DNA of 64,000 bases from Dioscorea cayenensis subsp. rotundata (Eukaryota; Streptophyta; Magnoliopsida; Dioscoreales; Dioscoreaceae). The notes below the pieces were generated by a model. The model saw only the letters and a list, made by a program, of their open reading frames with translations, was not told the DNA's origin and did no database searches. The stretch is from NCBI RefSeq assembly GCF_009730915.1, contig NC_052471.1:29174185-29238184 (forward strand). Reading direction: 5' to 3'. The translations under genes and the position numbers were made by a program. This document shows positions 1-13,200 of the stretch, piece after piece (the stretch's first letter is position 1; every line of letters begins with the position of its first letter).

Positions 1-3000
1 CACTAGATTTTTTTTCTTTTTTTTTAGTCTAAAAAAAGAGAGGGGGTAAGTACTAAGTAGATTGATTAGGAGCACAAGTTAAAGGAGAACAATGAGATAA
101 AGATTAAAAAAAATAAAGTAAAAGAAAGGTAGGGAAAAGCAAGCATTAGTTAAGTTTGTGCACCCCAATCACCCCAACATGGGATGCTTTAATCATGTTG
201 ATCTTCTTAATAAAAGGTTTATGGCTTGCTTTCTTTTGCTTCTCCTTTTATCTGTCACCTCTCTTGTACCTTTTTTTTTTTTTAATTATTTTTTATTTTT
301 TAAATTTTGCTTTTGATGTGTTGGAGGTGAAAACATTGTCCTTTCTTAAAGATGTGATTTTGTTTTGTTTAATGAAATAAGATTCCTTTTTTCTGTCTTG
401 TGTTGTCTACTACTATGCTTTCTCTTTCTCTTTCTTTCTATATGTCAAGTGTCACACCTACTCTTTTGTCACTGATCACCTCTTCTAAAGCTCTCAAGCA
501 TCATGGCCTAATCTAATTGAGTGAATATAGGTGTCAAAAAAATTTTATTAAATTTTTTTTTTTTTTGGTGGCTTATTTAACATCAAATCAAATAAGTTAA
601 CCCAAAGTATTTAATAAACAGGTCAATAATCTAAGATCGAACCTCATTGTTTATCTATTTTTATTTATTTGTTAGCACAACTCATTTTGACCCATTTAAC
701 CTGCTTGATGCATTTAATTTGTTTAAACCATTCTACACAACTTAAGTATTATACAATAAAAGCTTGGAAGATTTTTTTCCCAAAAAAATTGTTTTCCCAA
801 AAAAAATTGTTTTCTTATGGATCAACGACTATTGTAACTTGATTTTACTATACATGAGAAATTCTTGCTCGGATGCAATGAACCATGATCATTGGATATA
901 TATCATATGGTAATCACATGGTACTCTTTCAATGGTTTATATCACTACATTAAATTTTGACAAAAATAAAAGAAATAAAAAATGATAACAAACAAAACAA
1001 TATAAAAAAAACACAAATTTACAAGGAAATTTTAAAATCGAGAAAAAAATCATATATAAATAAAATAGTAAAAATAATTCCACTATATTCAAAATTAAGT
1101 GTAATAGCGGTGGCTTAGTTTGTTAAAGTATTTCATCATAATAAAATCATAAAATATGTTTAAATAGACCACATATCCTACATCGATTACAAGTTAAGTT
1201 GACATAGATTCAATCTAAATTATGCTATTTTTTAAATGTAACTTAATTGCTAAAATTATCTAAATCGGTCCACATTTTGGGTATTACATCTCCAATGTTA
1301 TATGTGATGGTAACTAAAAGATTGAGAAAAAAAATCATATAAATTGCATCTTCGAATTTTCAAGATCAAGTAAAACAAAAATTCAATTCCTAAAATTAAC
1401 AAGCACTTTAGTTACATGTACATGGTATGAGTCGTATGACAATGAATTTTAAGATGCATATTGGCTTATCTAATAACAATTCGCTATAATACATATTGCA
1501 TAGATAACTTACTCTAATCATTTAAGTTTTATTTTATTTATTTTATTTTATTTTTTTTTTTTTGAAAAAAATAGGATAAACCATGAGAATTCATGAAAGG
1601 AAAACAAATTATAAAAATCCAAGAAAATATTGAAATACCCAAAAATTAGGTGATGTATATATGGACACCTCCAAGTACATGTCCTCTTTTTATTTATTTA
1701 TTTATATTTATTTAATTTTGTTTTTACTATTTAACTTCAAGCCTTTCTCTCTGGTAGAGGCATCAGAAGAGAACAGTATTAAGCCAGACTGAAAAGCTTA
1801 AAGGGCATCATGATCCTCTGTTGGTTTTTCTGTTAAGATGTGTTGCCTCTTTCTTTTCAACAAGTTAAAAAAAAAAAAACTACTCAAAAGATTTCATATC
1901 ATTGTTTAGTTTTTCCTGCTGAAAAAAGCTGCTTCATTCTTCATTGTTTTCTTTTGGGACCATGACTTCTCAGTACTCCCTCTTCACTTCCCCCTTTGTA
2001 CTTATTTTGGCATGGCCTCTATGTTTCTCTTGCTCTCTATCCTTTATGCTTCTCCTTTTTTTTTTCTTTTTTCTTTTTTCTTTTTTATTTATCCTTGTCT
2101 TGTTTCTTGAGTTCCTAGTTCTTGCATGGTTCCCAATTCTAGGAACCACTTTGTATGGATATTGTTGCACTTATATTTATATATGTATATAATAATAAAC
2201 TAAAGGTTTGTTTTTCTTTGAGTTTACTAGTAGTGGAGTGTCCCCACATACTAGCACTTCAATTGGTGAAAGTCTAAAACTAGGTAAAGCTTGTCTGGTG
2301 GTGTATCTAATAAAGTAATATGTAGATTTTCTTTTTATTATTTAATTTTTTTTCTTTGGATTATTTTATTTATAGATACAAAGTTTTGGTATCTATTATT
2401 ACAGACAAATTAACAAGCATCAAAACAGATGGATGAATGAGACTGATCTTTGTTTTTAAAAATTAGCTTAGTTTTGACTTATATATTTGAAGTCTCTTCT
2501 TTTCTCTTTGTTCTGCAGTGAATATTGTATGTAATTCTTGATTAAAATAGTTTTATTTTATTAAAAAAAATTAAATATAAATAAGATTATGTTAAAATAA
2601 AATTAATATTAAAAATCAAAGAAAACAGTAGTTCATATATTTCATGCCAACTATGGTTAGTTAAAGGGGTGAAGCAAATAGTTTTGAATTTATATTTTTA
2701 TTTATCAGGGAAAAGGGTTTTAAAACATATTGATAAAATAAAAAATTATTTATTAGTATTAATTTTTTACATTAATAAACAAATAAATTGAACTCCATCT
2801 ATTTTTCCTCCTACCATTTCATCTTCATCAGATATATCTTTCTTGGAATATATTTTTTCTAGAATTACATCTCATTGAATTAAACATATTCTCTTATGTA
2901 TACTTAATTATTCCAATCAAACAAACCCTCCTCACTTACATAATAAAACACAAAATTATAAAAATAAATAAAAATTTTAACTTTATGCATGATAAAAAAA

Positions 3001-3600
3001 AAACTGGAGAGGTTTTTTTTTTTTGACAAAGTCGACAAGAGACAAAGCAAAAGACAAGTGGATATGAAGGTGCATCAGCTACAGTGCTTGACTGACCTCC
3101 TGAGAATAATTCCCCCACCATGTAACTTTTGAGGGGAGAACGAGAGGTAATCCTCACATAAAATTCCTACAGAGGATTATAAATATAAATTGTAATATGA
3201 GAGATTCGAATTCAAGACCTCTCAATCATAATCATGGGTAATCACCGTTGGGTTAACTCACTGTTCCTAAGCTAAAGAGTCTATCTCAGAAGTTTTTTTT
3301 TTATTGAAAACAATAAGCGTTATATACTTCATGAGTATACACAAGAAAAAAAAATGATCATATAGTTTGCATGCCCTTATTTAGTGATACAAAATTGAGA
3401 CAATAAACTGAACATAGAATCAGAACCTGTTATTGTTACTACTGATTCTACTAGACTAAGAATAGTGGTTACTAGAAAATTATTTTATTATTAATATTAA
3501 AAATGAATGGATGATATATATATATTTATTTATGTATATATAACTATAATAAAAATTATTTTGTTATTAATATTAAAAATAAATAAATTTTAGTGAAAAA
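1..3600. other. AT-rich intergenic region, no gene seen
   Basis: The stretch is very AT-rich with many homopolymer runs. The open frames in it (for example 156-380 and 1944-2192) are low-complexity Phe/Leu-rich translations of T-rich DNA with no recognisable domain, and I do not regard them as genes. No tRNA, LTR or coding exon was recognised. Confidence 0.6.
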
Positions 3601-3846
3601 ATGGGGGTGGGTGGAGGAATAATACAAACAAGTTGCCAAACGATGCGTATCTCATTCTCATCATTACGAATCATAAACACCCCTGCACGGTGGTCCCTCA
3701 CATTGTCCCCTTCTCTCAAGACAAAGCTCTCCTGCATCCACCGTTCATATACCTCGAGATCAATTCCAATCACTGATCTACGGTTCTTGATGAGCCCGCT
3801 CGCTTAGTCCAACGCCGCTGTTTCCCTTGGAAGGGGCCTTTCTTGG

Positions 3847-3980
3847 TGGGCCCGGCCCAGTAACGAGGTTGGCTTGTCGGCCCAGCTGGCACCAGCCTCG
3901 TGAGGGTTGGGCCGTGTTAAGTGGGCCCCAGTCATGCCGGCCTGTCCCTAGATACTCATAAAGTAGTACTCTAGTGGGCC
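3847..3980. promoter_or_regulatory. Cluster of six TGGGCC (site II-like) motifs
   Basis: A GC-rich island sits in otherwise AT-rich DNA. TGGGCC or its complement occurs at 3847, 3854, 3879, 3908, 3922 and 3975. TGGGCY site II elements are known TCP-factor binding sites in plant promoters. The island lies about 670-800 bases upstream of the Aux/IAA start codon, so it may be a distal part of that promoter, or it may belong to an unrecognised transcript or a GC-rich repeat. Function is inference only. Confidence 0.4.
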
Positions 3981-4582
3981 CCGCCATCCACCAAATCAAT
4001 TGCTAGTGTGCTTCTTCCTTTTTGGTTGGGGCTCGAGACGCTTTTTTACCCCTATTTTCTATTTCTCTTTCTCGCGAGAAATTTATTTATAATCTCGAGG
4101 CAATATGAACGGTTGATCTTCATACATCGTCAAAAATGCTCTGTACGGTCCCGTCACCGCCCTCCCACCAGTGAAGTTGTAGATTACTGTAAAGTCCCTG
4201 AAATTTACCAATTTCTCTCATGGTCTTCGTGACAGTTATGTTTATTTTTTAATTTCTTATTTTTTTTTAAAAAAAAATATTTATTTAAATCAACTTGTGT
4301 ACAGATGGAAGACGGTTATTTTAATTTATGGTTTCAAAATAAAAATATTAAATATACAAACAAATATTAAAAATAAAAATGCTAAATCAGCTTAATTTTT
4401 AAAAGCAGATACTTAAAATATTAAATAGGAATAAAAATATTTAAAAAAAACATAAAATAACTAAAATGTAAAAAATATACAACTTAAAAGTTAAAAGGAT
4501 CTACTGACGAGTTGGCAAAATTATAAGGACGTTCCAGTAATTATGCGGCCACCTCGGTCCCGTCACCGCCGCAGGCTTCTCC

Positions 4583-4590
4583 TTTAAATA
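4583..4590 (+). promoter_or_regulatory. TATA-like box of the Aux/IAA gene
   Basis: The octamer tttaaata lies in a GC-richer context about 55 bases upstream of the start codon at 4644. If it is used, the 5' leader would be short and would consist mostly of the GA microsatellite. Confidence 0.4.
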
Positions 4591-4604
4591 CCGCGCTTCT
4601 TCTC

Positions 4605-4607
<3 letters not shown>

Positions 4608-4641
<34 letters not shown>
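4608..4641 (+). repeat. (GA)n microsatellite in the Aux/IAA 5' leader
   Basis: About 17 GA dinucleotides run to within a few bases of the ATG at 4644. GA tracts of this kind are targets of BBR/BPC GAGA-binding proteins in plants and vary easily in length. Confidence 0.85.
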
Positions 4642-4643
<2 letters not shown>

Positions 4644-4644
<1 letters not shown>

Positions 4645-6650
4645 TGAGAAACGAGGCTTGTGATTCCTCGGGGTCGATGTCGTCGGTGGGGTTATCGGAG
4701 CCGGCGCCGGCACCGGAGGAGGAGCTAGAGCTAGGGTTGAGCTTGGGGGCGAAGAAGCTCTCTGGTGGTGGCGGGAGGTGTTGCCGGATTCTCACTGCCA
4801 AGGACTTGCCGTCACTGGCATCTAGGGCTTCGTCCTCTTCCTCTGTTTCCTCTTCTAATGGTTCTCCCAATGGCGTTGCCGGCACTAAAAGAGTTGCTGA
4901 CGTTGTGGGTTCCGCTGCTAATCCATCTAGGTTAGTAAAGATTGGTTTTTTCCTTGTATTTTTTCTCTGCTGCTTCTCTTGCTCTTCTTTGATTATTTAT
5001 TCGGCCTTTTTTTTTTTTGTTTCTTTTTTGATGTTTTTATGTGCCTTTTAAGATTAGATTCTGAAGGAAATGATTGGAAAGCATTAGTGAGTTTGGAGAG
5101 TTTAATCCTTATTCATGCTTTCTTTGTGCCATCCTTGGAAGTTATTTTTTGGATTTTAGCTTCATTGCCCTTGCCCTTGTCTTTGTTTTCAATTATCCTT
5201 TCTCGTTTATCTTCAGTAAAAAAGTGAAAACTTTCACTTTTTATCTTTAATCTACTTGTTTTCCCATGATTTTTCATAGATTGTTGTTTCATTTGGTGAT
5301 TGGAAGTTCTTATATGATTCATTTAGCTGCTTGTTTTACTTTGCTGAGATGAAACAAACTGAAGTTTTACTATTCAAAATTGTTCTTTTTCCAAGTTCTA
5401 TGAGTGTTTCATTTCTCATATGCTTTATTTATCTACTTGTTTTACTTTGCTGAGATGAAACAAAATAAGGTTTTTCAAATCAAAGTTGTTCTTTTCCAAG
5501 TTTTTTGAGTGTTTCATTTCTCATATGCTTTATTTATCTACTTGTTTTATTTTGCTGAGATGAAACAAAATAAGGTTTTTCTAATCAAAGTTGTTCTTTT
5601 CCAAGTTCTTTGAGTTTTCATTTCTCATATGCTTTATTTATCTACTTGTTTTACTTTGCTGAGATGAAACAAAATAAGGTTTTTCAAATCAAAGTTGTTC
5701 TTTTCCAAGTTTTTTGAGTGTTTCATTTCTCATATGCTTTATTTATCTACTTGTTTTATTTTGCCGAGATGAAACGAAATAAGGTTTTTCTAATCAAAGT
5801 TGTTCTTTTCCAAGTTTTTTTAGGATCATTTTTTGTTTCATTTGGTCATTGAATTTGTTCTCCATTTGAAAATAATCACCACATATATTTATCTACTTGT
5901 GAACAGTCAAATGGTAGTAGGATGGCCGCCAATAAGAGCTTTTAGGATGAACAACCTTGTAAACCAATCCAAAGATACAACCTCAGATGGTGACAATGCT
6001 CTGAAGAAGAGCAACAAGAAGGAAAGCACTTGTGGTAAGGATCATGATAAGCAGGGAAGCTCACTCTTTGTGAAGGTGAACATGGATGGAGACCCAATTG
6101 GAAGGAAAGTGGATCTCAATGCTCATCTTTCTTATGACTCTCTTGCACATGCTCTCGAGCTCATGTTTCGCAAGCCAACCTCAGGTCTTCACACTTCTCT
6201 CAGATATCAGTTGTGTGTGTATTCATGAATGGGAAGCTTGAATGTGTTGTGTTTTGATTGTAGATTGTGTTACTGCATCGAAGTTGTTGGGTGGTTTGTC
6301 GGAGTTTGCTCTCACTTATGAAGACAAGGATGGGGATTGGATGTTGGTTGGAGATGTTCCATGGAGGTAAATGCTTACTTTGCCAATCTTTGTTCCAATC
6401 TGAAATTCTTTGTTTTCTTTGTTTCTGCTAATTTATACGTGTCGGTAATTTCAATTGGTAGGATGTTTTTGAGTGCTGTCAAGAGATTAAGGATCATGAG
6501 AACCTCTGATGCAAATGGGCTTTGTAAATATACCTCCTTGAAATCTATTCTTCAATGAGTTTGATATCAATGAAACCATCGAGGAACTGATCGCTTACTC
6601 GGTTTGATTTCTTTGCAGTAACTTGGAACACAAAGTCAATCTACAATTGA
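4644..6650 (+). CDS. Aux/IAA auxin-response repressor (5 exons)
   Basis: This encodes a short-lived nuclear repressor that binds ARF transcription factors and is destroyed through TIR1/AFB when auxin is present. Exons read by eye are 4644-4930, 5907-6184, 6264-6366, 6462-6523 and 6619-6650, all with GT-AG borders and consistent phase, giving about 253 residues. Domain I holds an EAR motif (ELELGLSLG, residues 27-35). The degron core VVGWPPIR (99-106) spans the start of exon 2. The PB1 domain has the invariant Lys in VKVNMDG (Lys152) and the acidic patch [11 protein letters not shown]. The family is IAA18/26-like by feel only. The last exon is uncertain: without the final splice, exon 4 reads to a stop at 6558 (254 residues). 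A last intron directly after the NGL motif matches the usual Aux/IAA gene layout and has a strong pyrimidine-rich acceptor. Confidence 0.9.
5318..5822 (+). repeat. 105-bp minisatellite, five copies, in Aux/IAA intron 1
   Basis: The anchor ttgcYgagat recurs at 5341, 5447, 5552, 5656 and 5761, a period of 104-106 bases. Copies 2 and 4 share variants (ttac before the anchor, tttttcaaatc after it). Copies 3 and 5 share others (ttat, tttttctaatc). The alternation implies duplication of a 210-bp dimer. The array occupies roughly half of the 976-bp intron 1. Confidence 0.92.
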
Positions 6651-7203
6651 AGGAAAATATCGAAAAGAGTAGAAAACTTAGCGTCGAAGATCACTTTTGT
6701 GTCGATTTCTTTCATTTTGTTCTCCTCTGTTGTTTGAAGTCGCCCTTCCATTTCTGCTTGTTTTGTTTAAATGTTTACACATGTGAGACCACAAGTAAAC
6801 GGTAATATGAAATCCTGTTTTTGGATACTGTAAATGTTTGAAGCTCAATTGAATGAATTCAATGTTTATCAATTATCAAAAGTTTACATCCTGTAAACAT
6901 TTGCTCATGTTATAAGAGATCAAAATTAAATCATCTGATAAGTACTGTAAAAATGTTTAAAGTTCCAATTGAATGAATTCAAGTTCATCAAACAATCAAA
7001 GTTCACTTGATATAAAATATAAACACATTGTCTGTGATACAAATGGAGAGCAAGCAGATAAAATCATAGAATGAAAAATAAACTTAAAAATTACAATTAC
7101 TTTCCTCTTTCTTATTAAAGAGATAAAACAAAATTAGGAATCAATGTTTTAAAAATCAATCAATGGAGATGGCAATAATGAATGGTTTTTTAAATTGAGA
7201 TGT
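6651..7203. other. Intergenic region between convergent gene ends
   Basis: This stretch separates the Aux/IAA stop from the stop of the 4CL-like gene on the other strand. It should carry both 3' UTRs. A 60-80 base segment near 6820-6900 is echoed near 6945-7015 (tgtaaatgtttgaagctc, gaatgaattcaa), which suggests a local duplication. No other feature was seen. Confidence 0.55.
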
Positions 7204-10200
7204 TTATAGCCTTGCAGAAATCTCTGTCCCTTGTTGTTGCACAACCTTGGCCTTGATCAACCTTCTTAGGATTTTCCCTGATGGTGATCTTGGAATCACA
7301 TCCACAAAAATCACTTTTCTGATCTTCTTATATGGAGCCACCTTGCACCAAAAAAAAAAAAAAAAAATCTTTAATATGGTTTTCAGAATTACATATATCA
7401 GACTCTAATGTGCTTTGAATTATTTTTTAATCTGACCCAATTAGTGAACTGACATATTTTATGAGAGCTTGACCTGAAGGAGACTTTTTGTGATGTTTGT
7501 GGTATGGACTTATCCATTTTCACAATGTAGTTTAGAACAACTTAAACTAATTTAGTTTTAGGCTACATATAATTGTGGTTTTAATTAGGGTCATATTGTT
7601 TTTTTTATTAATTTTTTAAAAAAAATTACTATATCTACAGGTGAACGTAAGTCAAATTGATTGAATCACTTAAATTCTCTTATCCTTTTTTATTTATTTC
7701 TTGTTTCTACCTCCTATTGATCTTTAGGCATAATGCAATACAAATAATTATAATATTATGGTTGTAAATATATTAATGCATTCATTAAAAGCTCGGAGTC
7801 ACACCTTGACTTGTTTCTTAAACTAAACAATCAACTCCGATCCTCATTTTTAAGCTCGTAAGATAAATAAGTTGAGCTTGAACACTTGTAAATTTGACTC
7901 ATTAAATCTCATGAATCGTTTGTTACTATAGTACATTAGTCACCGCAACAATATAAATATCTCCTCTCCACCATAAGTGTGTATACTATAGTCAAATTAC
8001 TATAGCTAAATGAGTCGAGCTCAAGTTCTATATTTTCTTAACGAGCTGAGCACAGACGAGTCAAATAAGCTTGAAGTAGGCTTGGCTTGAGCTCAATCTC
8101 AGTTAAAGCAGTAGTGAGCCAAGCTTGAAGCATAGCAAAGCTCAGCTCAACTCAATTACACAATATTTAAGAAAATGGGAATAGAGAATAAGAAAAAACA
8201 CAAATGGAAACATAACTCTTGATACCTTCTTTTCAGTGAAAGAGATGAGTTCATCTTCTTTGAAAGAGCTCCCTGGTTTCCTCACAACACATGCCATTGG
8301 TATCTCTCCTGCTTCATCATCTGGATACCTAATTAAACATTCAAACAAATATCACTAAACTCTAACATAAAACACACACTAATGAAGATTATAATCTTAA
8401 TCTGTTTTTCAAAATGTTTCATCACTTACGGTATGACTGCAACATCATGAACTTCAGGATGTGTTTGGAGAATCTCTTCAAGCTCTGCTGGAGCAACCTA
8501 TACATATAAATTATTCACAATAAAAATCATTTATTTACAAAGCCATTAATTAATTAGGCTTATGAATTTCTATATATAAAAGTATAATAATTAATTTTCA
8601 TTAGGGTTTATGGTTTACAATTAGAGTATTGTGTTTAGGATTTAGCGTCAGACACATTAATTTATAATTAATTTTACTTACCTATCATACAAGTTCCAAA
8701 TTGATATTTAGAGTTTATATATTTCAACTAGAAATTGAACATCTAGCCGTGCACCTTTATATGGCTGACCATTATTTTCAAGGAATTTGAATTTCTTACA
8801 CTAACATTTTTCGCAGAAAGGAAGGCAAACCAAAAACCTGTTGGCTACAACTTGGATTAATTAATAGTTATTTTGATCCTGATATATTATTGAGAATTAG
8901 AACAAATCCTTTAGTATTTATCAAGAATTATTTATAAATAATATAATGTGACTCATAAAATTTATTTTAAAGTGGATTTTTATGAACATGAGACATGCAA
9001 GTGAGTACCTGGTATGCTTTGTATTTTATGAGCTCTTTGATCCTATCAACAACGTAAATGAGTCCACGCCTATCAATGTAGCATAAATCACCGGTGTGTA
9101 ACCATCCTTCATCATCAATGGCCATTGATGTAGCTTCTTCATTATTCAAATATCCTAAGTACATATATATAAAGCCAAATGAATGAAGTAAATTAAAACC
9201 TCAAAATAAATATAAAAATAAAAATAAAAATAAAATCCAATATTGTTTTGATGGTTTTTTTAATTAATTTTAAATATCGTTGATGTTTATTTGTTTACAA
9301 ATATACATCATTCCTATCGTAAGAGATTCATTTTTCTTTTCAATCAAGGGTTGAAAGTTCAATCTATGTTTTTTGAAAAGTCTGAATTATTCTTACTAAT
9401 CTCTAAACTTTTCAATCTCTCATTTTTTACATTATTAGGAAATTGAGAACCTGTTTAAAACTATCGAAAAAGGAATAATATTGATTTAATAAAACCAATG
9501 TTTATAGAGAGTGCATATAAGAGATGCCTAAACTAATGATGACCATTTTACTACAAAGCTATACTCTCTAATATTATTTTAAATTAAAAAAAAAACTTAA
9601 GTTTTGATTTTTTTACCATTTTTCAATGTTCATTTTTATAGTTATATTTTTAAAATATTCAAAATAGCCATCTAATTTGCCTTTTTATTTACTATATATA
9701 TTTTCAAATTGTCCAATATATTAATCACTTGAAACACAATCTAAAATATGCTCTTATTTCATATATTTCACATCGTATGTCAAGTACCAATTATATTGAA
9801 TATTTTGAAAATACAAAATTTAGAAACCATTTTAAATATTTTTAAAATATAAAAATAAAAATAAAATATTGAGAAAAAAAACACTTAGATGTTAAAATAA
9901 TAAACAAATAAAGTGATGAATACCTTGCATAAGAGGAGGTCCTCTAACCAAGAGTTCACCATACTTGTTAAAGGGGAGAGCTTTGTTAGTGTGTACGTCT
10001 CTTATCTTTGCTTCCATTGTGGGGATTAGTCTTCCAATTGACACATGAAACCTCCCTTTAACTCCATCACATAATGTTATTGGTCCACTTGTCTCTGTTA
10101 ATCCATAGCACTGTACATACATATTAATACACATGTTAAAAATTAATGTTATATTATATTAGATTATTGTTTTTTTTAATATGATATGAATTCAAAGATA

Positions 10201-13200
10201 AAAGTGAGATGAATATTTTCTTATAAAACATGCATGAGTTACATAAAATTATATATGGTAAAATTTTTAAATAAAATAGACATTTATTTAGTTATTGAAA
10301 CCTCTTAGAGATTATGACTATCACTAATGAATATATCATTGTTTTTTTTTTGGGGGAAAAAAATTTAAATCTTATTTAAATTAATCATATTTTGAATATT
10401 GATATATTTTAAAGCTTAAATTGAAGTTAATTCTTTAATAAAAATAAATATATATATTGGTCAAAATATCAAAATGACCATTCTATTTTACGTTTTTCGT
10501 CGTTTTAGTCCCTCTAATATAAAATCTGTCTTTTTAATCCTCGTATTTACACATTTATGTCATTTTGGTCCCTTCAATTGACGGATCTGTCCTTTTGATC
10601 TTTCTAGCTGATGAATTGAAGAGACCAAAAAAGATGAAAATGTGCAAATATGAGGACCAAAAGGACGGATTTTATAGCTAAATGACGAAAATGTGCAAAT
10701 ACGAGGACCAAAAGGGCGGATTTTATATTAAATGGACTAAAAAAGCAAAAAACACAAAATAAAAGGACCATTTTGATATTTATACCTATATATATATATA
10801 TATATATATTCTGATGAATACACTCTTGATATATATATATATATATATATTAACACTAAATGTCACTGATCTATTATTCTTGTGAATACCCTCTTGAAGA
10901 ATGATATAGGTTGGAAGTACCACAATGGTCCTCAAATGTTAAAATTAGTTTATAGTGGTCTTTAAAGATGACATTAGATATTCAACAATGTACATATTAA
11001 AGTTGATATGATTGAAGATATGGATCTTAACTTCCACATATTATCTATGCAATAAAAATTATTTGCATAGATGCTTTATGTTAATTTTGCTAACAAAACA
11101 TACATGAGTTCCCCATAATTATATAAAAGACTTAGATAACAACCTCTAGCTGAAAAATGACTTAAAGTAAGTAGTGATCTCTTATATCAACTATACATGT
11201 AAGGGTTTGAATAAAACTATATTATATAATTTCTTAAATTAAAAAAAGAATAGACACTGAAACCATCTCAAACTACCGAGTTAAGAATCTTTTCTCAATG
11301 TTCTACAATAAATTTCCCCTATAACACCTAATAAAAAAAAAAAATCATTATTTGCTTAATAAACATAAATCAAATAAAATTATATGGTAACCATCAACAA
11401 ATAATCAAGAGTAACATAAATCTACATACTAAATGTTCTTCTAAAAGAAATCACAACTTAAGTTTATATTGATTTATTGCACCATATTAAGATTGTTTGG
11501 ATTGAAGAAGATGCATCCTTGCATATATTTTTAAACTGTGAGTAGGTGAATTAAATCAAATTTTGGTGGTGGACCAATACTTAATGCATTAACAATAAAG
11601 TGGTGTAAATGATGCAATTCTTTGTGTCTCCCAATTTGACGCAATCTCACCTAACACAACTACCAACATAATTTGGTCCATAAATCAAACAATTTTTGCA
11701 AAATATTTTTTTTTTTAATTTATATTGGAATCAAAATCTAGAATTTTAAAAAGTGGTACTTGTTTATTTATGGTAGTTATAAATATATAAATTAAATTTT
11801 ATGAGATCGTCAATAAGGTAGGTTGAGATTATAAATTCGACAAGGAAAGAAGACTCAATCTTTTTTTATTAAATGAGTTATAAATGATAATTCAATCTCA
11901 TATATATATATATATATTCCATTCATTCATTGTGCCACAATTGATAGAGTTGGTCAAAAATTATAAATCATAAAATTGACAAGACCTATCTAGTCCCTTT
12001 CTATTAAATGAGAAAATATTAATTCAAATTTAATATTTTTTATGACAAATATAATTTTCTTATTAATTTAGCAAATTATCAATTTTATTACAAGTTTAAT
12101 AATTCAACATTTTTAGCCCAATTTTTCCATAAATAAATAATAATCATCTCCTCATCATATTTTTTTAAAACATCGGGTTTAGAATTTTTTTTTTACATTA
12201 ATTAATATTAAAAAATTAAACTAATAATTTTGAATATTATTAAAAAATAATTTTATATTAATAATTTTTTAAAAAGACAAATCACTTTGTTTACCGCCCA
12301 AATTCAGTTAATTCAGGTAATCACCCGCCAAAACCAAGAACTAATCCAACCATCCGATCAAGATCCAACGGTGAAGAAGCTCTCACCTGAGACAACGTGA
12401 CTCCCGGGTAGCACTCAACGAACATCTCCATGTACTCCCTCGGCAGCGGCGCGCCGGAGCACACCACCTCCTTCAAACAACTGAGCTCCCACCTCCTCCC
12501 CTTTCCGGCCACCCTCACCATTTGTATAATCATCGGCGGCACCGCCAAAAGCTTAGTCACTCTATGCCTCTTCATCGCTGTCAGCATGTCTTCAATCACA
12601 TACCTCCTCATCACCACCACCGGCGTCATCATCGCCAAAGCCCCACAGACAAAGACCGAGAAGCCGAACATATGAAACATAGGGATTGTGCAAAGATACG
12701 TCTCGTTGCGGCCGAAGCCTCCCCAAACATCCCGGAGAATGCAGCTCATGGCGATGAGGTTGCCGTGGGAACAGATGACAGCTTTGCTTTTGCCGGTGGT
12801 GCCGGATGAGTACATTAGAGCGGCGGTGTCGGTGGTTTTTATCGATGTGTTTGCGAGGATTGTAATGTTGTTGGGTGTTGGTTTGAGATTGGAGATGAAG
12901 TCTTGGATTAGGACTAGGGGTTTGGAGATGAGGTTGTCAAGCTTGTGGCTGAGATCGGAGGTTGTGAGAATTAGGGATACGTTTGAGTCTCGTATTTGAG
13001 ATTCGAGCTCTTGTCGAGTTAGAAGGAAATTGGCGGTGGTGAAGACGGCGCCTAAAGACATGATAGCTAAGACGATAACCGGAAAATAGATGGAATTAGG
13101 GGACACAAGAAGAACAACATCGCCATTGGAAATGCCGAGAGAGTGGAGGGAAAGAGATGCGGATAAGGCGAGAGAGCGAAGATCGGAAAAGGAAAGGGAG

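Noticed and set aside
156..380. Small Phe/Leu-rich open frame
   Set aside because: It is a translation of T-rich DNA with no domain or splice support.
1944..2192. Overlapping frames on both strands in a T-rich stretch
   Set aside because: Low-complexity translations with no recognisable motif; both strands are open only because of base composition.
3181..3250. gattcgaattcaag phrase resembling a tRNA B box
   Set aside because: No A box or cloverleaf could be built around it; it looks like part of a dispersed repeat.
12430..12999. Plus-strand open frames opposite exon 1 of the 4CL-like gene
   Set aside because: They are antisense shadows of a strongly supported minus-strand exon.
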